Below are positions 46,250 to 57,964 of a stretch of DNA of 64,000 bases, one piece after another; within the stretch, counting starts at the first letter, position 1; each line of letters opens with the position of its first letter. Below the pieces are notes generated by a model. It had not been told where the DNA came from, did no database searches, and saw only the letters and a list, made by a program, of their open reading frames with translations. The DNA is taken from contig SIJG01000003.1 of NCBI GenBank assembly GCA_023374025.1, positions 2,944,416 through 3,008,415 of the forward strand. The letters are read 5' to 3'. Both the position numbers and the translations under genes were made by a program. This DNA comes from Heterodera schachtii. Lineage: Eukaryota; Nematoda; Chromadorea; Rhabditida; Heteroderidae.

Positions 46250-46440
46250 TCGGGGTCCAGCTTTTCCAGCCATGGCTTTTCTGGCCCCGGCATTTCATGT
46301 CTCAGCCTTTCTGGCTCGGCATTTCGGGTCCCAGCTTTTGTGGCCCTGACTTTTCGGGCTTTTATGCCCGGCTTTTCGGGTCCCAGCTTTTGTGGCCCTG
46401 ACTTTTCGGGCTTTTATGTCCCGGCTTTTCGGGTCCCAGC
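46250..46440. repeat. Tandem repeat of 'cttttcgggtcccagctttt' units
   Basis: Three or so imperfect units built on 'ttttcgggtcccagcttttg' and 'tggccctgacttttcgggct', in an intron of the same gene. Confidence 0.8.
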
Positions 46441-46892
46441 TCAAATAATCAAATTTTTAATTTTCGTTTTTGGCACATAAAAATTTGTACCCAACAAAAT
46501 GATTTTAAAACACCTATGACAAGGCGTTCGGACTCCATTCGCTTTAGACCGGTAAAAAATTCCTCAATCGGAATTCGATCAATGTTGCTCTTAATTGTCC
46601 GTGCAGCGGAGACGCAATTTTTGGCCTGAAACTTTTCTATTTTTTAAGCAACGCGAGCACGGTTCGCGGTTTAATTGATAAAATTGTACAAAATCCCATT
46701 GTATGAACTGCCATGACACCGCCTACAGAAACTGTCGAGGAAAATTTCGTTTTTTCAATGAAATTTATATGAAAATTATTCAGTGGAGGTGAAATATTTT
46801 TTGGGTAAGCACCAATTTTTCTGAGAAATAGGTATAACAAAATCCACATTTTACTTTTATCCATTTTGGTATACGTATTTTGGGGATTTTTT

Positions 46893-47113
46893 TAAAGTTG
46901 AGCGGGACCGGGACTGGTACTGAAAAAACGGGTACAACTGAGTACCCAGTCCCGGTTTTGACAAATTTTGACCGGGGCCGGGACCAGTCCCGTTTTTTTC
47001 CAAGTTTTCCCAGCCAAAAATTCCCGGTTTTTCAACCCGAAAATTCCCGGTTTTTCAACCCGAAAATTCCCGGTCCCGGTTTTTGTCAAAATTCCCGGTC
47101 CCGCTCAACTCTA
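46893..47113. mobile_element. hAT-type MITE with duplication GATTTTTT
   Basis: The left end is TAAAGTTGAGCGGGACC, the right end the complement of TAGAGTTGAGCGGGACC. GATTTTTT lies on both sides (46885-46892, 47114-47121). The interior of 'cccggtttttcaacccgaaa' units is shared with 53181-53372 and 754-935. Confidence 0.9.
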
Positions 47114-47189
47114 GATTTTTTTATTAACCAAATGCTACCTAATTTTTTTTACCCAATTTGGTCGTATTAAATTTTTTAAAAATTCCCAC

Positions 47190-47345
47190 CAAATTTCCAA
47201 TCTGTATTAGCCATTCTCCCATATGGTTGAGCAGAAAATGATCAAACAGAATGGACACACGAAGCTGTGCCCATTTTTTGCGGAAGGGCACAAAACTAAT
47301 TGCTTCAAAAAGCAATTCATTAGGGAGACGAAAATTTGTTGGCAT
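47190..47345 (-). CDS. F-box-like first exon (fragment)
   Basis: ATG at 47345 gives 52 codons (MPTNFRLPNELLFEAISFVP...) up to a GT donor at 47189. The LPNELL...VPFRKKW pattern resembles the N-terminal F-box-like motif of the large cyst-nematode family also represented at 58690-60550. No following exon could be linked, so it may be a solitary fragment. Confidence 0.45.
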
Positions 47346-47697
47346 TTTAAGGAAAAATGATTTTTGTTTGTTTTCTAAGGCAATTAATTAGATTGGTGTA
47401 ACTGGATAATTAGGAGATAATTAGGTTGGTTGTTACTCATCACATCTCTGATCTTTGAGCTCAAACATTGATACATGATGGGAAAATGTGCACAAAATAT
47501 CATAAAATATATTTTATATTCAAAAAGGGATAAAAATTTTTTTATTGTTCTAAATTTAATAAAAGAAAAATTTTTGGTTTTCAGGTCGAACTTTAATTTC
47601 ATATTTCTACAAGCTATTTTGTGCTTATCTATACATATCGTAAAAAATTCGAGAGATAAGAAATGATTTTTCAGTTTTCAAAAAATAGACTCCCGAA
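47346..47697. other. Intergenic, no gene seen
   Basis: AT-rich, without recognisable features. Confidence 0.5.
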
Positions 47698-48741
47698 CAG
47701 GGATGGATTCCGAGGCACCAAAAAATTTCGGAAGTCGGAATTCCGACCCTAAAAGTGTCGAAACTCGGAATTTTTCAAAAAATATTAAATATAATTAAAA
47801 ATTTTTAAATATTTATAGGCTAAATTTTAAATTCTTAACCACGTAAAAGGTGATTTCAAAATGTTTTTAATATTTATTTGAAAATTTTTTTTTAATGATT
47901 TTCAAAATATTTTTATGTAATTTTTATATTATTTTTTTTTGGGACAGTTACACCGACGCCCGGAAAATGCGTCAGTGGAAAATGCGTCAGTAGAAAATGC
48001 GTCAGTGAAAATTTTATTGTCATAAAAACAAGTTCCTTGCGTTTTCGGGGGCACTGACCACGAATCTGGTATCCATTTCGGCCAATTCCGAACCCCGGAC
48101 CCGAATTCAAACAAAAAGTTGAAAGTCCAAATTTTTGAATTTAGCATTTTTTTTGTTCAAAAACAGCATAAATGATCTCTTATTGCAGGATTGATGGTTT
48201 TTATTTAGTTTCTGTGAATTTAAACCGATTTTAAGAAAAAACTAATTTCAAAAATTTTGACTTTTCGACTTTTTGTTCGAGTTCGGAGCCGGGGTTCGAA
48301 ATTGAGAACGATTTTCTTATAGAAGTTTGCTTCTATATTACAATACTAATGCCATAGAATTTTATTTTAAAATATTTGTATCACTGACGCATTTTCCACT
48401 GACGCATTTTCCACTGACCGATTTTCCGGTCACGGTTACACCCTTTTTTGCGGCGCGTTTTATCCAAAGAAAATTTGGTGAACTTGTGGGAGGAGTTCAG
48501 CGGTGCCGATAGGCGCCGCCGAGAAAATTTTTAGTGATTTTTAATGCGATTTGTTAACAGATTTTGTAGAAAAAATTACTAAATTTTTGAAAAAAAAAAC
48601 ATTTAAAAAATTCCGAAAAATTCCTACTTTTTATGAAAAACTTCGGAAGTCGGAATTCCGAGGCCCCAAAATTTTTCGGAATTCGGAATTCCAACCCCAA
48701 AAATGTCGGAACTCGGAAGTCGGAATTCCGTGCCATCCCTG
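47698..48741. mobile_element. hAT-type MITE interrupted by a second MITE
   Basis: The ends are CAGGGATGG and CCATCCCTG, with CTCCCGAA on both sides (47690-47697, 48742-48749). 'cggaagtcggaattccg' units lie near both ends. The middle is split by the element at 47955-48434, so the original was about 550 bases. Confidence 0.85.
47955..48434. mobile_element. Nested hAT-type MITE with duplication GTTACACC
   Basis: Inverted ends: GACGCCCGGAAAATGCGTC on the left and, complemented from the right, CGTGACCGGAAAATCGGTC, each followed by 'agtggaaaatgcgtcagt' units. GTTACACC flanks both sides (47947-47954, 48435-48442). It is inserted into the 47698-48741 element. Confidence 0.85.
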
Positions 48742-48749
48742 CTCCCGAA

Positions 48750-49878
48750 TATTTTTATAGTTTTTTAATATAAAATTTATTCAAATTCAAAAATTCCCTT
48801 TTTGAATCTTTTTTATCCGATAATTGTGAAAGTCGTAAAAGCTTGATGTCAGTCTCATGTTTGGTAAATTATCATAGTGATTGATATTTGAGAATTTCAA
48901 TTCGGGAGTTTCGGTTCAAAAAACAACTCTCGGGTTATCATAGTCTCAATTCTACAAGTCCTTCAAGGTTTCTAGATCTCGAAAATTTTTATCCGACAGC
49001 CGACTGACGTCTCATAAAAAAGGATTTCGTATTAAACTCTAAAAAATGCCGAATACTTAGCTTAATTTTGAAAATTTTTATTAAAAATAGGTTATATTTT
49101 CACATTATGCCCCGAACATTTGCAGCTCGGGCATTTGAACTCAACATTTCTTAAGGGCTTTTTTCGGACATTTGCGCCTCAGACATTTGCGCCCCAGTGA
49201 AACTCGGACACTTGCGCCCACGACATTTTTATTTTATTTTTACTCCAAAGTGTCCTATTTTTCCCACATTACAAGGGTTAGGATTTTTAGGTTTTGACCT
49301 TTTTTTTTGCGAATAGTGCTTGATGAAAGATGCACAAAAGCCACATTTTGTCCGAACGATTTTCTAATTAGAACGATTTTTTAGCAAATATTTTAAACTA
49401 TTTTTGGGTTTTTGTCAATATTATTTTGGCTTGTTAATTTTTTAAAAACTATTTTTTCAACTATTTAATTTGTGAACAAAAAAATTTTATTTAAAAAAAG
49501 CAGTAGAAAAATAAAATGCACTGAGAATCGACCTATATAAAAAATTTCTACAAAATACACCCCCTAAAAAGATCCGACTTTTCAAAAAGCAAAATACGCC
49601 TAATTTTCAATTGTGCAACCGAAATGGTTCCCTTGGGGAGTAAAGGTCTAAAATGCCTGTGGCGCAAATGTGTGAGGCGCTTATGTCCGGGGCGCAAATG
49701 TCTGGACATCTCCCACTCCCGGATATGTCCATTATTTTTGGTAATTATTGCTTCATAGGCTGTAAAGATTATTCGATTACATACACATAAGATAAACAAC
49801 AACAATCTGATAACAATAGTGCAACAAATTAAAATAATAACAAAAAAAACAGCATTAATGCGCTGGAAAATACAATAA
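48750..49878. other. Intergenic with inverted 'gacatttgcgcc' arrays
   Basis: No gene was found. At 49105-49215 several 'gacatttgcgcc' units occur, and at 49665-49715 their inverse ('ggcgcaaatgtc'), suggesting an element of the same family as 27256-27611. The block ends at the Lon-like stop codon. Confidence 0.55.
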
Positions 49879-50909
49879 CTACATAATAATCACAGAAAAA
49901 CAATATCTAATCGCATCGGCAAATGTCGCAACGAATTGCACGTGCATTCCATTCCTTGTCACCTCGTCGAGTTTCAATTCGTCGAACTCTTTCTTGTTGC
50001 CAATTGGCACCATCAAATTCGTCATCTTCGCTTCCTTGGCAGCGATCACTCTTTGTTTTATAGATCCAATCGGCAACACCGCTCCGTTCAGCGTCAAGTG
50101 TCCAGTCATGGCGAGGTTGGCTATCGGCTTCTTCTTCGTCGCCATTGAAACGAACGCGATGCCCTCTGCCAAACCACCTGACGGGCCTGCCTTGCTGCTT
50201 CCATCCTTAAAAAAGAGCATAAACAGGTTTTTTCCTTGGAAAATTCATTTTTTTAATTTGAGAACCAGGATTTATTTGAGATTTTAAAAAATGTAAAAAA
50301 TTTTTTTGACTAATTGTCATTTTTTATATTTGTCTTTGAAAAAAAGCTCTAAGAAAGTTTAAAATTATCAGATGGAGAAAATTTTTTTTTGTAAGTTTTG
50401 GTCCGCAGATAAAAATTTTAGGGGTTTAAAAATTATTATAAAAAATGATAACCAAAAAATTTTGTCTAAAATTTTTTCAGGAAGAGCACAACGATGCGTG
50501 GGAAACTTTTCCAGGAAGGGATTTACAATCCCCCACCTGAACTATTTTCGTTTTTTTGTTTCAGAATTTGACTTAAAAAATTAAAAAGCTTTTTGGGGCA
50601 AAAGTTAAAACTAACCGTGGACACGATGTTCAAGTGGAGATTGGCCCTATCCAAATAACTGTTTTGTTGCTCGCGCATAATTTTTTTGGCGGCACAGCGG
50701 GCAATGATGATTGAGTCGGTTGCCAGTGTGTCCAGCATGCCACCTCCGGCAGTGATGACAAGTGAGTTTTTGCTCGAATTGGCGTTGAAGGGGTCGGTTT
50801 CCGCCACTTCAAAGTAGATGAGGCCCCCAGAAGTGCCACTTCTTGAAAGCCCGACGGTGACGCCGATCATTGGGGCGTCGTAGACTTTCCCGTCATCGCC
50901 GGGAGCCAT
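49879..50909 (-). CDS. Stand-alone Lon-type serine protease domain
   Basis: Two in-phase exons, 50909-50616 and 50205-49879, encode about 206 residues covering a Lon proteolytic (S16) domain. The N-terminal strand is IGVTVGLSRSGTSGGLIYFE, followed by AGGGMLDTLATDSIIIARCA. The catalytic Ser lies in KAGPSGGLAEG (Lon consensus GPSAG). The catalytic Lys lies in LPIGSIKQRVIAAKEA (consensus IGGLKEKVIAA). Then come LMVPIGNKKEFDEL and a C-terminal helix. No AAA+ ATPase motifs lie upstream, so either it is an ATP-independent Lon-like protein or the ATPase part is encoded elsewhere. The start at 50909 is preceded by a TATAG acceptor (cis or trans-splicing). The two exons at 51562-51941 may belong to it, but phases do not match directly. 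Confidence 0.75.
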
Positions 50910-51561
50910 TGACTATAATTGGGGAATTTTTCCTGGTTTCGTAGCTTTTTAATTTTCTCCATTTTTATATTAAAGGCTTGCAAACAATATTTTTTAAAAT
51001 AAAAACATTTTTCCTCTTTTCACACTGACCCGTTTTTTTTGCAAATATAATAAAAGAAATTTACTTTTAATTAGAAAAGCACTCTCAAACACCAACTCGT
51101 ATTAGGCCTAGTCTAAAGCTTAACCTCCCCCTCTTATGAATTTCCCCCGAGAAATTAAAATGAAATTCAAATCAGTCTCAACAAAATCAAACAAACATTT
51201 TTTTTCCCCTCTCCCCTCCCATTTATTTCTCCGCAGTGCCACATTTTGAAAAACACCCACGAGCGAAGAGCAGCAAGGTTTAAGCGGATGCGCATTTCAT
51301 TATCCATTTTCTCCTTACTTTTTCAAAATTTTCGGTTTTTTTCAATCTCTTGTAATGAAATTTCGTTTGCAAACCTTTTCCCTCATTTTTTCATTTTTTG
51401 GGGCCAAAATTTCAAAAAATAATGATACAATGAGTATGGGAATTTTTTTTTCATTTGAGGGGGGCGGCGGCACGCCCCTATGACGAGGGGAGGGGGGCGG
51501 GGCGGCACTGGCGCATTTCCCACTCACCAGTTCGAAGGCAAAATAAAAATATTCAACTTAC

Positions 51562-51941
51562 CCCCATCGCTCCTCCACCAAACTCTTTTCAATGTTGCCG
51601 AGGAAAATGCATCTCGTCTCTCTGTCCGCGTCCATTTCGTACACTGTGTCGGAGAAGCTTGAGATGCCGAATTTGGACTCTTCTGTGAGCCAGTAGAACA
51701 CCCAGGGTTTGTCTAAACTCGAAAAAGGGAGTCAAAATTAGCATTAAATTCAAAAAGTCATTCAATCAAATTAAATAAAATTCAAAAATAAAGTCAAATC
51801 TTAAATGGTCTTGAATTTCGGAACTTTGAAATCAACTGGCTACAAAATTTTTTTTGTATTATGTGCCCATAACTCACCGTCTCCGGCCCATTTTTGCGTG
51901 AAGAACAGCATTGGGTAAGCGGACGATGAGGCAGCTGCCAT
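51562..51941 (-). CDS. Two 5' exons of unknown protein, upstream of the Lon domain
   Basis: Exon 51941-51878 (MAAASSSAYPMLFFTQKW...) joins in phase to 51712-51562 (DKPWVFYWLTEESKFGISSF, ending VEERWG). The second donor leaves phase 2, whereas the Lon exon needs phase 0, so a further short exon would be needed to connect them. The first exon is paralogous to 43210-43284. No domain was recognised. Confidence 0.5.
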
Positions 51942-52335
51942 TCAAAATTAAATTTAAAACAGAGAAAAGTTTCTAAAATGAATAATAATTGAGATAAATT
52001 GACGGACGGAAAGGCGATAAAAATCTTCACAAAATGTCAATTTTAGTGCGGTAAATGTGAAAAACAAAATTAGGAGGGAGGAGGATTGGACATCAAAAAA
52101 ACTCGAAAAGAGGATACCTAAATTAAAAAGTTGAAAAAAAATTCTTTTACAATTTTTTTACTTTTTTCAAATAATTGAAAATACACCAGTTTTGGCTTTT
52201 TGTCATCATTTGAAAAATGAAATTTTTCCTGTTCTGAGAAAATTAAACTTTGACATTTTCAAATAAAATCCCGCAATTTTCCAGGAAATTAATTATTGTC
52301 CAGCATTCATTTAATTTGTCGTGGCCTCGTCCAAA

Positions 52336-52987
52336 ATGCCGTCGTCTCCGATTCCTTTTTCGCTGTTCGTCGTCCTTTTCCTATTCGTCCCATTTTTGCC
52401 CGGATGTTCGTCTTTTTATTTGGCACCGCCTTCGGCCCCTTGTGTCTCTTCCGATATCGCCAAAATTTGTGAGATTTCCACACAAATCATCTACCAATTT
52501 CTGTATTTTATTTTGCTTTTTCAGGTGGTGAACCATCCGTTGCGCATTATTTCGAGTGCTGTGGAGACAATGGCGCAGGTCGGTCACACGAAAACGGCAC
52601 ATGGCGAATGTTTTGTGGCACTTTTCGGCTTCTTTGGGCGTTGAACACGAATATAGCATTTATTTTGGCCCATTTCAAACTCTGAACTCAGACAAAAAGT
52701 CGAAAAATCGAATTTTTCAAAAAAAATTTTTTTCAGGCTGATTTTCAACGGCTAAAATTTCCCTTAAAAAATTTTTGGTTGGAAATGGAAAAGTGCCATC
52801 TTCGAATGTAAAAATGCCGTTTCGAAAGGAAAAAGTGCCATTTTTGAATGCCATCCCCCTTCCTTTTTCAGATTGTTGCCTCAGACTGAACACGTGGTCC
52901 ATTGTCCTGGTGTCGCTGCTCGCCTTTTGCCTGGTCGCTTGCCTTGTGCTTTGCTTGGTCAAATGCATTTGCCTTTGCTGCCTCTGA
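52336..52987 (+). CDS. Small cysteine-rich single-pass membrane protein
   Basis: Three in-phase exons (52336-52468, 52525-52578, 52872-52987) encode 100 residues. A signal peptide is clear at the start (MPSSPIPFSLFVVLFLFVPF). It is followed by a short extracellular part with HYFECCGDNGADCC, one transmembrane helix (WSIVLVSLLAFCLVACLV) and a cysteine-rich cytosolic end (KCICLCCL). The paired-cysteine motif before one membrane span resembles small nematode and Shisa-like membrane proteins. Function is unknown. Confidence 0.8.
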
Positions 52988-53180
52988 AGTGATGGCGACG
53001 GAAAAAGAAAGGAAGGAACGGACGGACGGAGGAGAAAAATGAGCAAAACGAAGTTAAAATGTCATGCGATTTGTGTGTGTATTTTGTTGTGATTTGTACA
53101 TACTATATATGTATATTAATGTATATTTGTAAATACTGAATAACAAACATTTGTTTCTGTCCATCTTTGTTGCTTTTTTG

Positions 53181-53372
53181 TAGAGTAGAGCGGGACCGGG
53201 AATTTTGGGCTTAACCGGGACCGGGACCTTTTCGGGTTGAAAAACCGGGAATTTTTGGCTGGGAAAACGGGGAAAAAACCCGGGACTGGTCCCGGTCAAA
53301 ATCGGGACCTCGGTACCGGTACTCAGTTGTACTCAGCTGGCCGTGTTTTGGTCCCGGTCCCGCTCTACTCTA
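53181..53372. mobile_element. hAT-type MITE with duplication CTTTTTTG
   Basis: A complete 192-base element has ends TAGAGTAGAGCGGGACCGGG and its inverse. Exact CTTTTTTG copies lie at 53173-53180 and 53373-53380. It is the best-preserved copy of the GGGACC family in the window. Confidence 0.93.
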
Positions 53373-53380
53373 CTTTTTTG

Positions 53381-54196
53381 TTTTTGCGAAACCCCTCACA
53401 AAAAAAAACTGGGTTTTCCGAACTTTTTTTTAAAATACGGATTCGAATGGCGAGCCGTTGGACTGTTAGGTTTGACGTTTTTAGAAAGAAGCCCCATTTG
53501 CATATTTCGGGCATTTACATGTATATTTGTGCACTTTCACGATTCATATGCATATTTAGTCAGTTCAAGCAGCTATTTTAAGTCGGGTGACTACTTTTTG
53601 GCTCTTTTGCACTTTGAGCATCCAACAAATTTTCTTTGGCCACAAAAATACTTTTTTTTTTTTTTTTGCCTTTAGCCCAGAATTCAATTGTATGAAACTT
53701 TAGATTTCAGTTTTTTCAATTCATACATACTAAAAATTTAGTCTTTTGAACAAGTAATAAAAAAAGTTAAAAATTATGGCTTAAGAAATTGAGGATGGTC
53801 TTTTGATTGGACAAACATACACTGAACAAAAGCCGAGCTGATTTCTTGGCTAAGGAGATTGAGTCCGAAAACAAAATTAAGTGCGATTTTTTTGATATTT
53901 CGTCAATGTCCCATAAAAAAATTTTTCTAACGCACATCAAAAAAGGCATATATAAATCAGACTTGGTAATGAAGTAATCGCATTTATTTATTTTTCCATT
54001 TTTTTGTCGTTTCTATTTTTACCCATTTTTTCCTCTTCTGTCAGCACTTTTCTTTTACATCTGAAAATGAATTTGTTGTGCATTTGTTTGTACCTATGTC
54101 TGTTTTCTTCTCCCAAGGATTTTGGTTGGAAAATTGACGCATTTTTCTTTTACAGAAAATTTAATAAACCCTTTTTTATTGAAATTATTTCTGAAA
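53381..54196. other. Intergenic, upstream of the OSTalpha-like gene
   Basis: It contains a degenerate foldback-type piece near 53690-53830 ('caagtaataaaaaaagttaa', 'gattggacaaacata'). A CTTTTACAG acceptor at 54151-54159 sits 37 bases before the start codon and could be used for trans-splicing. Confidence 0.5.
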
Positions 54197-56040
54197 ATGA
54201 CTCTTGTCCTTCGTCAGTGGATCTGCCGTGGCGCAGGCTGCAACGACACAAGCGAAGAATACATCCCAGACGTACAGCAATGGATGAATTGTAAGGGGTG
54301 ATCAATTGATTGAACATTTTGAATTTCTTTTTCCGATTCGGATTCGGAAAATTTGCAAAAATGGACCTCGGATTTCGCAATCATCGAAAAGAATTCCTGT
54401 TTTTTAAAGTGTGGAACAACTTCATGTGGTCGCGCGAATAATGCCAACACATTTAGACTAATTCAAAAGCCCGGACCCGAAAATTCGAACGAAAAGTCGT
54501 CCATTTCGACTAATAAAGCCCGGACCCGAATTCGAATGAAAAGAGTCGGTGTAATTCGAAATTTCCTCCCATTTTCAGCGATTGGTGACATTTCGCATTG
54601 GATGATGACCGGCGCTGCTGCAATGACCGGCATTGTCATCTGCTTAAGCCTACTCCATCTGATTTTCGTCAGCACTCTGATCAGTGATGAGAAAATACGC
54701 TCCGAACTCTACTGGGTGGTGTTAATGCCTCCGGTGGGCAATTGACTAATTAATTACCCTAATTACTATCCACCCTCCCCCTGTTCAGGTAATCGTCGTT
54801 TGTGGCTTCACCGGCATGGTTTTGCCGAGGGCGGCACTTTTCCTGTACGCAATTGCGCTCGTCTATTACATGATCTGCATTTTTGTGCTCGTCTGTTTAA
54901 TGAATACGGTCAGTTTAACTCATTAATGCTAATTGGTTTTCATTTTTGTGCCAATTTCAGCTGCACGGTTCCCGCAAATCGATGTGCGAAAAACTGATGG
55001 CAAAGGGCGAGCGAATTTCGATCAGAATTTATCCGTTTGCTTGTTGGTTGATCTGCTTCGAAGATTTTCTGCCGACAGAGTGCGTTTTATATGGAAATTG
55101 AGAGAGACAACTGATCAGAGAATGTTTGAAATTGATCAGAAAATGCTCCCAACATTCTCTGATCTAATAATCCCCCTGGAAATGAAAAAAAAACTAATTT
55201 TTTTTTTCAAATTCAGGCAAAATTTCCGCCGTTTTGAAGTGCTCGTGTTCCAATCGCCGATTGTACGAATTATGCTCGAAATTTTGAACATCACCGTGTT
55301 CATGGTGAACAACCATTTCACAATTTCATATATTTTTTAAATATTTCCTAATTTGGCATTGTGTTTCAGGAGCTGAGCAGTCGCAAACACATGTACTTCC
55401 AAATATCCAATTTTGCTGCAATGATTTCCATGTTTATTGGCTCCTACGGCTCTTACGTAATTGTGCCGGTCGGCGCTTCGCTGTTGCACGAATATCGGCA
55501 CGTCTCACATTTTTCAAATGAAATTAAAACGAAATTTTGAAATTTTTTTCCAGTTTTTTGCTGCTCTTCCGTATCGTCGACTTCTGCCAACTGTTTTGGT
55601 CCGTGCAAAAGTTTGTCGGCGACTTCTTCGGCATTATCGATCGGGTGCCGACCATAGCGCATGATCCCATGAAATTGCCCTCTTCGGCGGTGGCACAATG
55701 TGAGCAGCGGGGAAAAGTGGCACTATTTGTTTTTCTTTGGCACTTTTACACTATTTTTAAATGAATTTCATTTCTCTCCACAGTTTACATTTGCTTTTTG
55801 CTCTGTGTCGAGATGCTTTTCGTCTCTTTGTTGGCCACCTTTTGCTTCCAACCGTCGCGCTGTGCCTTTTTTGACAAGCATCGGAAACGGAATGCCATGG
55901 CCAATGCCGATGGGGAATGTGCCGAAGACGGATGCGTCAGCGATGTTGAAGCCGAAAGTGGTGCCAAGGACGGGGATGAACTGTTGGATGACGACGACAT
56001 TGAGCAGCAGCAGCACTTGAGAAGTGATGAATCGGAGTGA
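54197..56040 (+). CDS. OSTalpha/TMEM184-family transporter
   Basis: This is a seven-pass membrane protein of the organic solute transporter alpha family; vertebrate OSTalpha exports bile acids and steroids together with OSTbeta. Eight exons: 54197-54290, 54579-54733, 54789-54908, 54961-55079, 55217-55304, 55370-55497, 55554-55699, 55784-56040. Membrane segments include ALYWVVL-type GIVICLSLLHLIFVSTL, VIVVCGFTGMVLPRAALFLY and LFRIVDFCQLFW. The LPR in the third helix and the RRFEVLVFQSP segment are typical of the family. The C-terminal tail is acidic (DDDDIEQQQH). The intron after 55497 is read as GC-AG (CG|gcacgt), because the next exon needs two carried bases. Two damaged copies of its 3' end lie at 1-160 and 61195-61700. 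Confidence 0.85.
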
Positions 56041-57549
56041 TAAGCAAAATGTTGTGATCGGGAAAAAGTGATCGAAATTTCGTTTTGTTTATTTTTACGC
56101 CAAATTTATTCATAAATAAAAAGATGGCTCTAATCCAGTTTATGCGTCCATTCAATTTTTATGCGTCCAATCAATTATTATCAGCTAAATGAAAGTCGAC
56201 TTTTTTTTTTCGTTGGCAAAGTCTGTAATTTAAAAAACCCGTCGGAATTATTAAGTTTTTTAAAAAATGTTCTAAAAATTGCTAGAAAAATTTTTCAATT
56301 AAGTTTACAATATTTTTTAAAAAAATTTCTTATTGAAACATTTTATTGTCATTTTTGTGACGGACTTAATGACGATAAAAAAAGTGATGTTTAAAAGTTG
56401 GGGACAACTTTCCATGCTGGTCACGCAAATAATGCTAATCCATTTCGACTAATTCGAAAGACCGGACCCTAATTCGAACGAAAAGAGTCGGTAATTCAAA
56501 TTGCCTCCCATTTAAAAAAAACCCAAAATACACCCCTAAAGATGGAAAATTTTTGGAAAATACGCCCCTAAACCCGAAGAATTTTTCCCCCATGGGTTGG
56601 GGGGGGGAGTACTTTCACAGCGGGTGGCAAGCAAAAACCTCTTTTTCAACAGCTGCTGCTACTGCCAGCCGGCGGATGTGTTTTTGTTAAGCCATTTGTG
56701 GACAGCAGAAGCAGCGGATGATCCGCCGGAATGGACAAATGGGCGGGGAGGGGACAAAGTGTCCGATCGGAGGACCGAAAGACCCATGTAAAATTGGAAA
56801 TAATAAAAAAACTGGACAAATGGATAGGGCCACGGATCTGATAAGTTGTCCAGAGAAAAAGGTGACAAAAGTGATAAAGCAAAGCAATACTGAAAAATTT
56901 GACTGGTCGAGAAAAACAGAAAGAAAGAGGGGGAGGCTCTCGTAAAAATCGAACTAATTTTGGAAGAGATCAGAGGCAATGGTCGGGAATAATGAGTGAT
57001 TACTGATTATAGAAAAATGTCTTGGAGCCAAAAAATTCGGGAAACAATTTATAAAAATTTAAAGCAAAAATTCTCAGTTTAAAAAATTTTCAAACCATAA
57101 AAATGAACATAAAAAACTTTTAAATGCTAAATTCTTCAACAATTTTCGTGGCGCAAAATTGAGGATATCCCTGATATATTTGCTCTTGGAAAAGGCATTT
57201 CTTTCTTTTTATAATGATAAAAAGTTTTAAATTTTTTTGGAATTATTTAAGCCTTCAAATGTGGATAATAAATAGCTCAAATGTCGGGTAGCCATAATTT
57301 TGTTAGCCCAGGGTTGCCGCTCCTGCCCGCCGCCTGCCGGAACTTGGCTTTTTCGGATGGCACCAAACACCGAAACGCAACCCGTAGGGCTGCGTAGAGG
57401 AAAAATGGGTTTTGCCGGAGGCATTACATTAGCATTAAATACCGGAGAAAATTTGTGCGGCCAAGTACGCTTTTCCTGTTTAAGCACTAAACAAATATTT
57501 TTGCGATAAGGAGAAGCATGGTTCTGTGCAGGCACAGAATGCTTTTTGG
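56041..57549. other. Intergenic, no firm gene
   Basis: A lone foldback-element end lies at 56126-56180 ('gtttatgcgtccattcaatt'). A minus-strand frame at 57227-57540 gives a basic proline-rich peptide without recognisable domains; it is probably not real or is an exon remnant. The 56500-56950 part is mixed low-complexity sequence. Confidence 0.45.
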
Positions 57550-57956
57550 TAGAGCTCGACCTGGACCTGGATCCAGGCCTGGATTTTTCCTGGATCCAGG
57601 TCCAGGTCCAGGTCATTTTTCGGCAACCTGATTTTTCCTGGACCTGGATTTTTGTCCAGAAAATCAAGGTCCAGGTCAAATGTGAAAAAAAATCCAGGTC
57701 CAGGTCCAGGCAAAACAGGAAAAAAGCTGGATTTTCCTGGACAAAATTTTTGAATTTATTTTTTCAAGTGACCGATGTTTTTTCAAGTTTTCAAAAACAG
57801 ATTAAATAAATCTAAAACACTTTATTATTATTAATTAGATATTTTTAGATGCTTCTAAGCAAATAATTAATTTTTTCAAACATTTTTTTGATTTTTAAAA
57901 GAAATTTCAAAAAATCCAGGTCCAGGTCCAGGCTTTTTTCAAAATGTCGAGCTCTA
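57550..57956. mobile_element. hAT-type MITE with 'tccagg' repeats, duplication CTTTTTGG
   Basis: The ends are TAGAGCTCGAC and GTCGAGCTCTA. CTTTTTGG lies on both sides (57542-57549 and 57957-57964). Next to the ends are arrays of 'ccaggtccaggt' hexamers in inverted orientation. Confidence 0.92.
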
Positions 57957-57964
57957 CTTTTTGG

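Larger units (their letters stand above)
44616..46625 (-). pseudogene. C-terminal exons of an unrecognised gene, frameshifted copy
   Basis: Exons read 46625-46514 (AKNCVSAARTIKSNIDRIPI), 46037-45949 (ELQRVVTGGNFPANMSQTV), 45194-45101 (VNLQLTRAIQVVKICSECP) and 44679-44616. The last exon should read RALNLSAKYGLLPPTDD and stop, but one base is missing compared with the duplicate at 63276-63340 (cttgatag here, cttggatag there). As spliced it therefore runs out of frame. The upstream start was not found. The protein was not recognised; the visible part is helical-looking and soluble. Confidence 0.55.
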
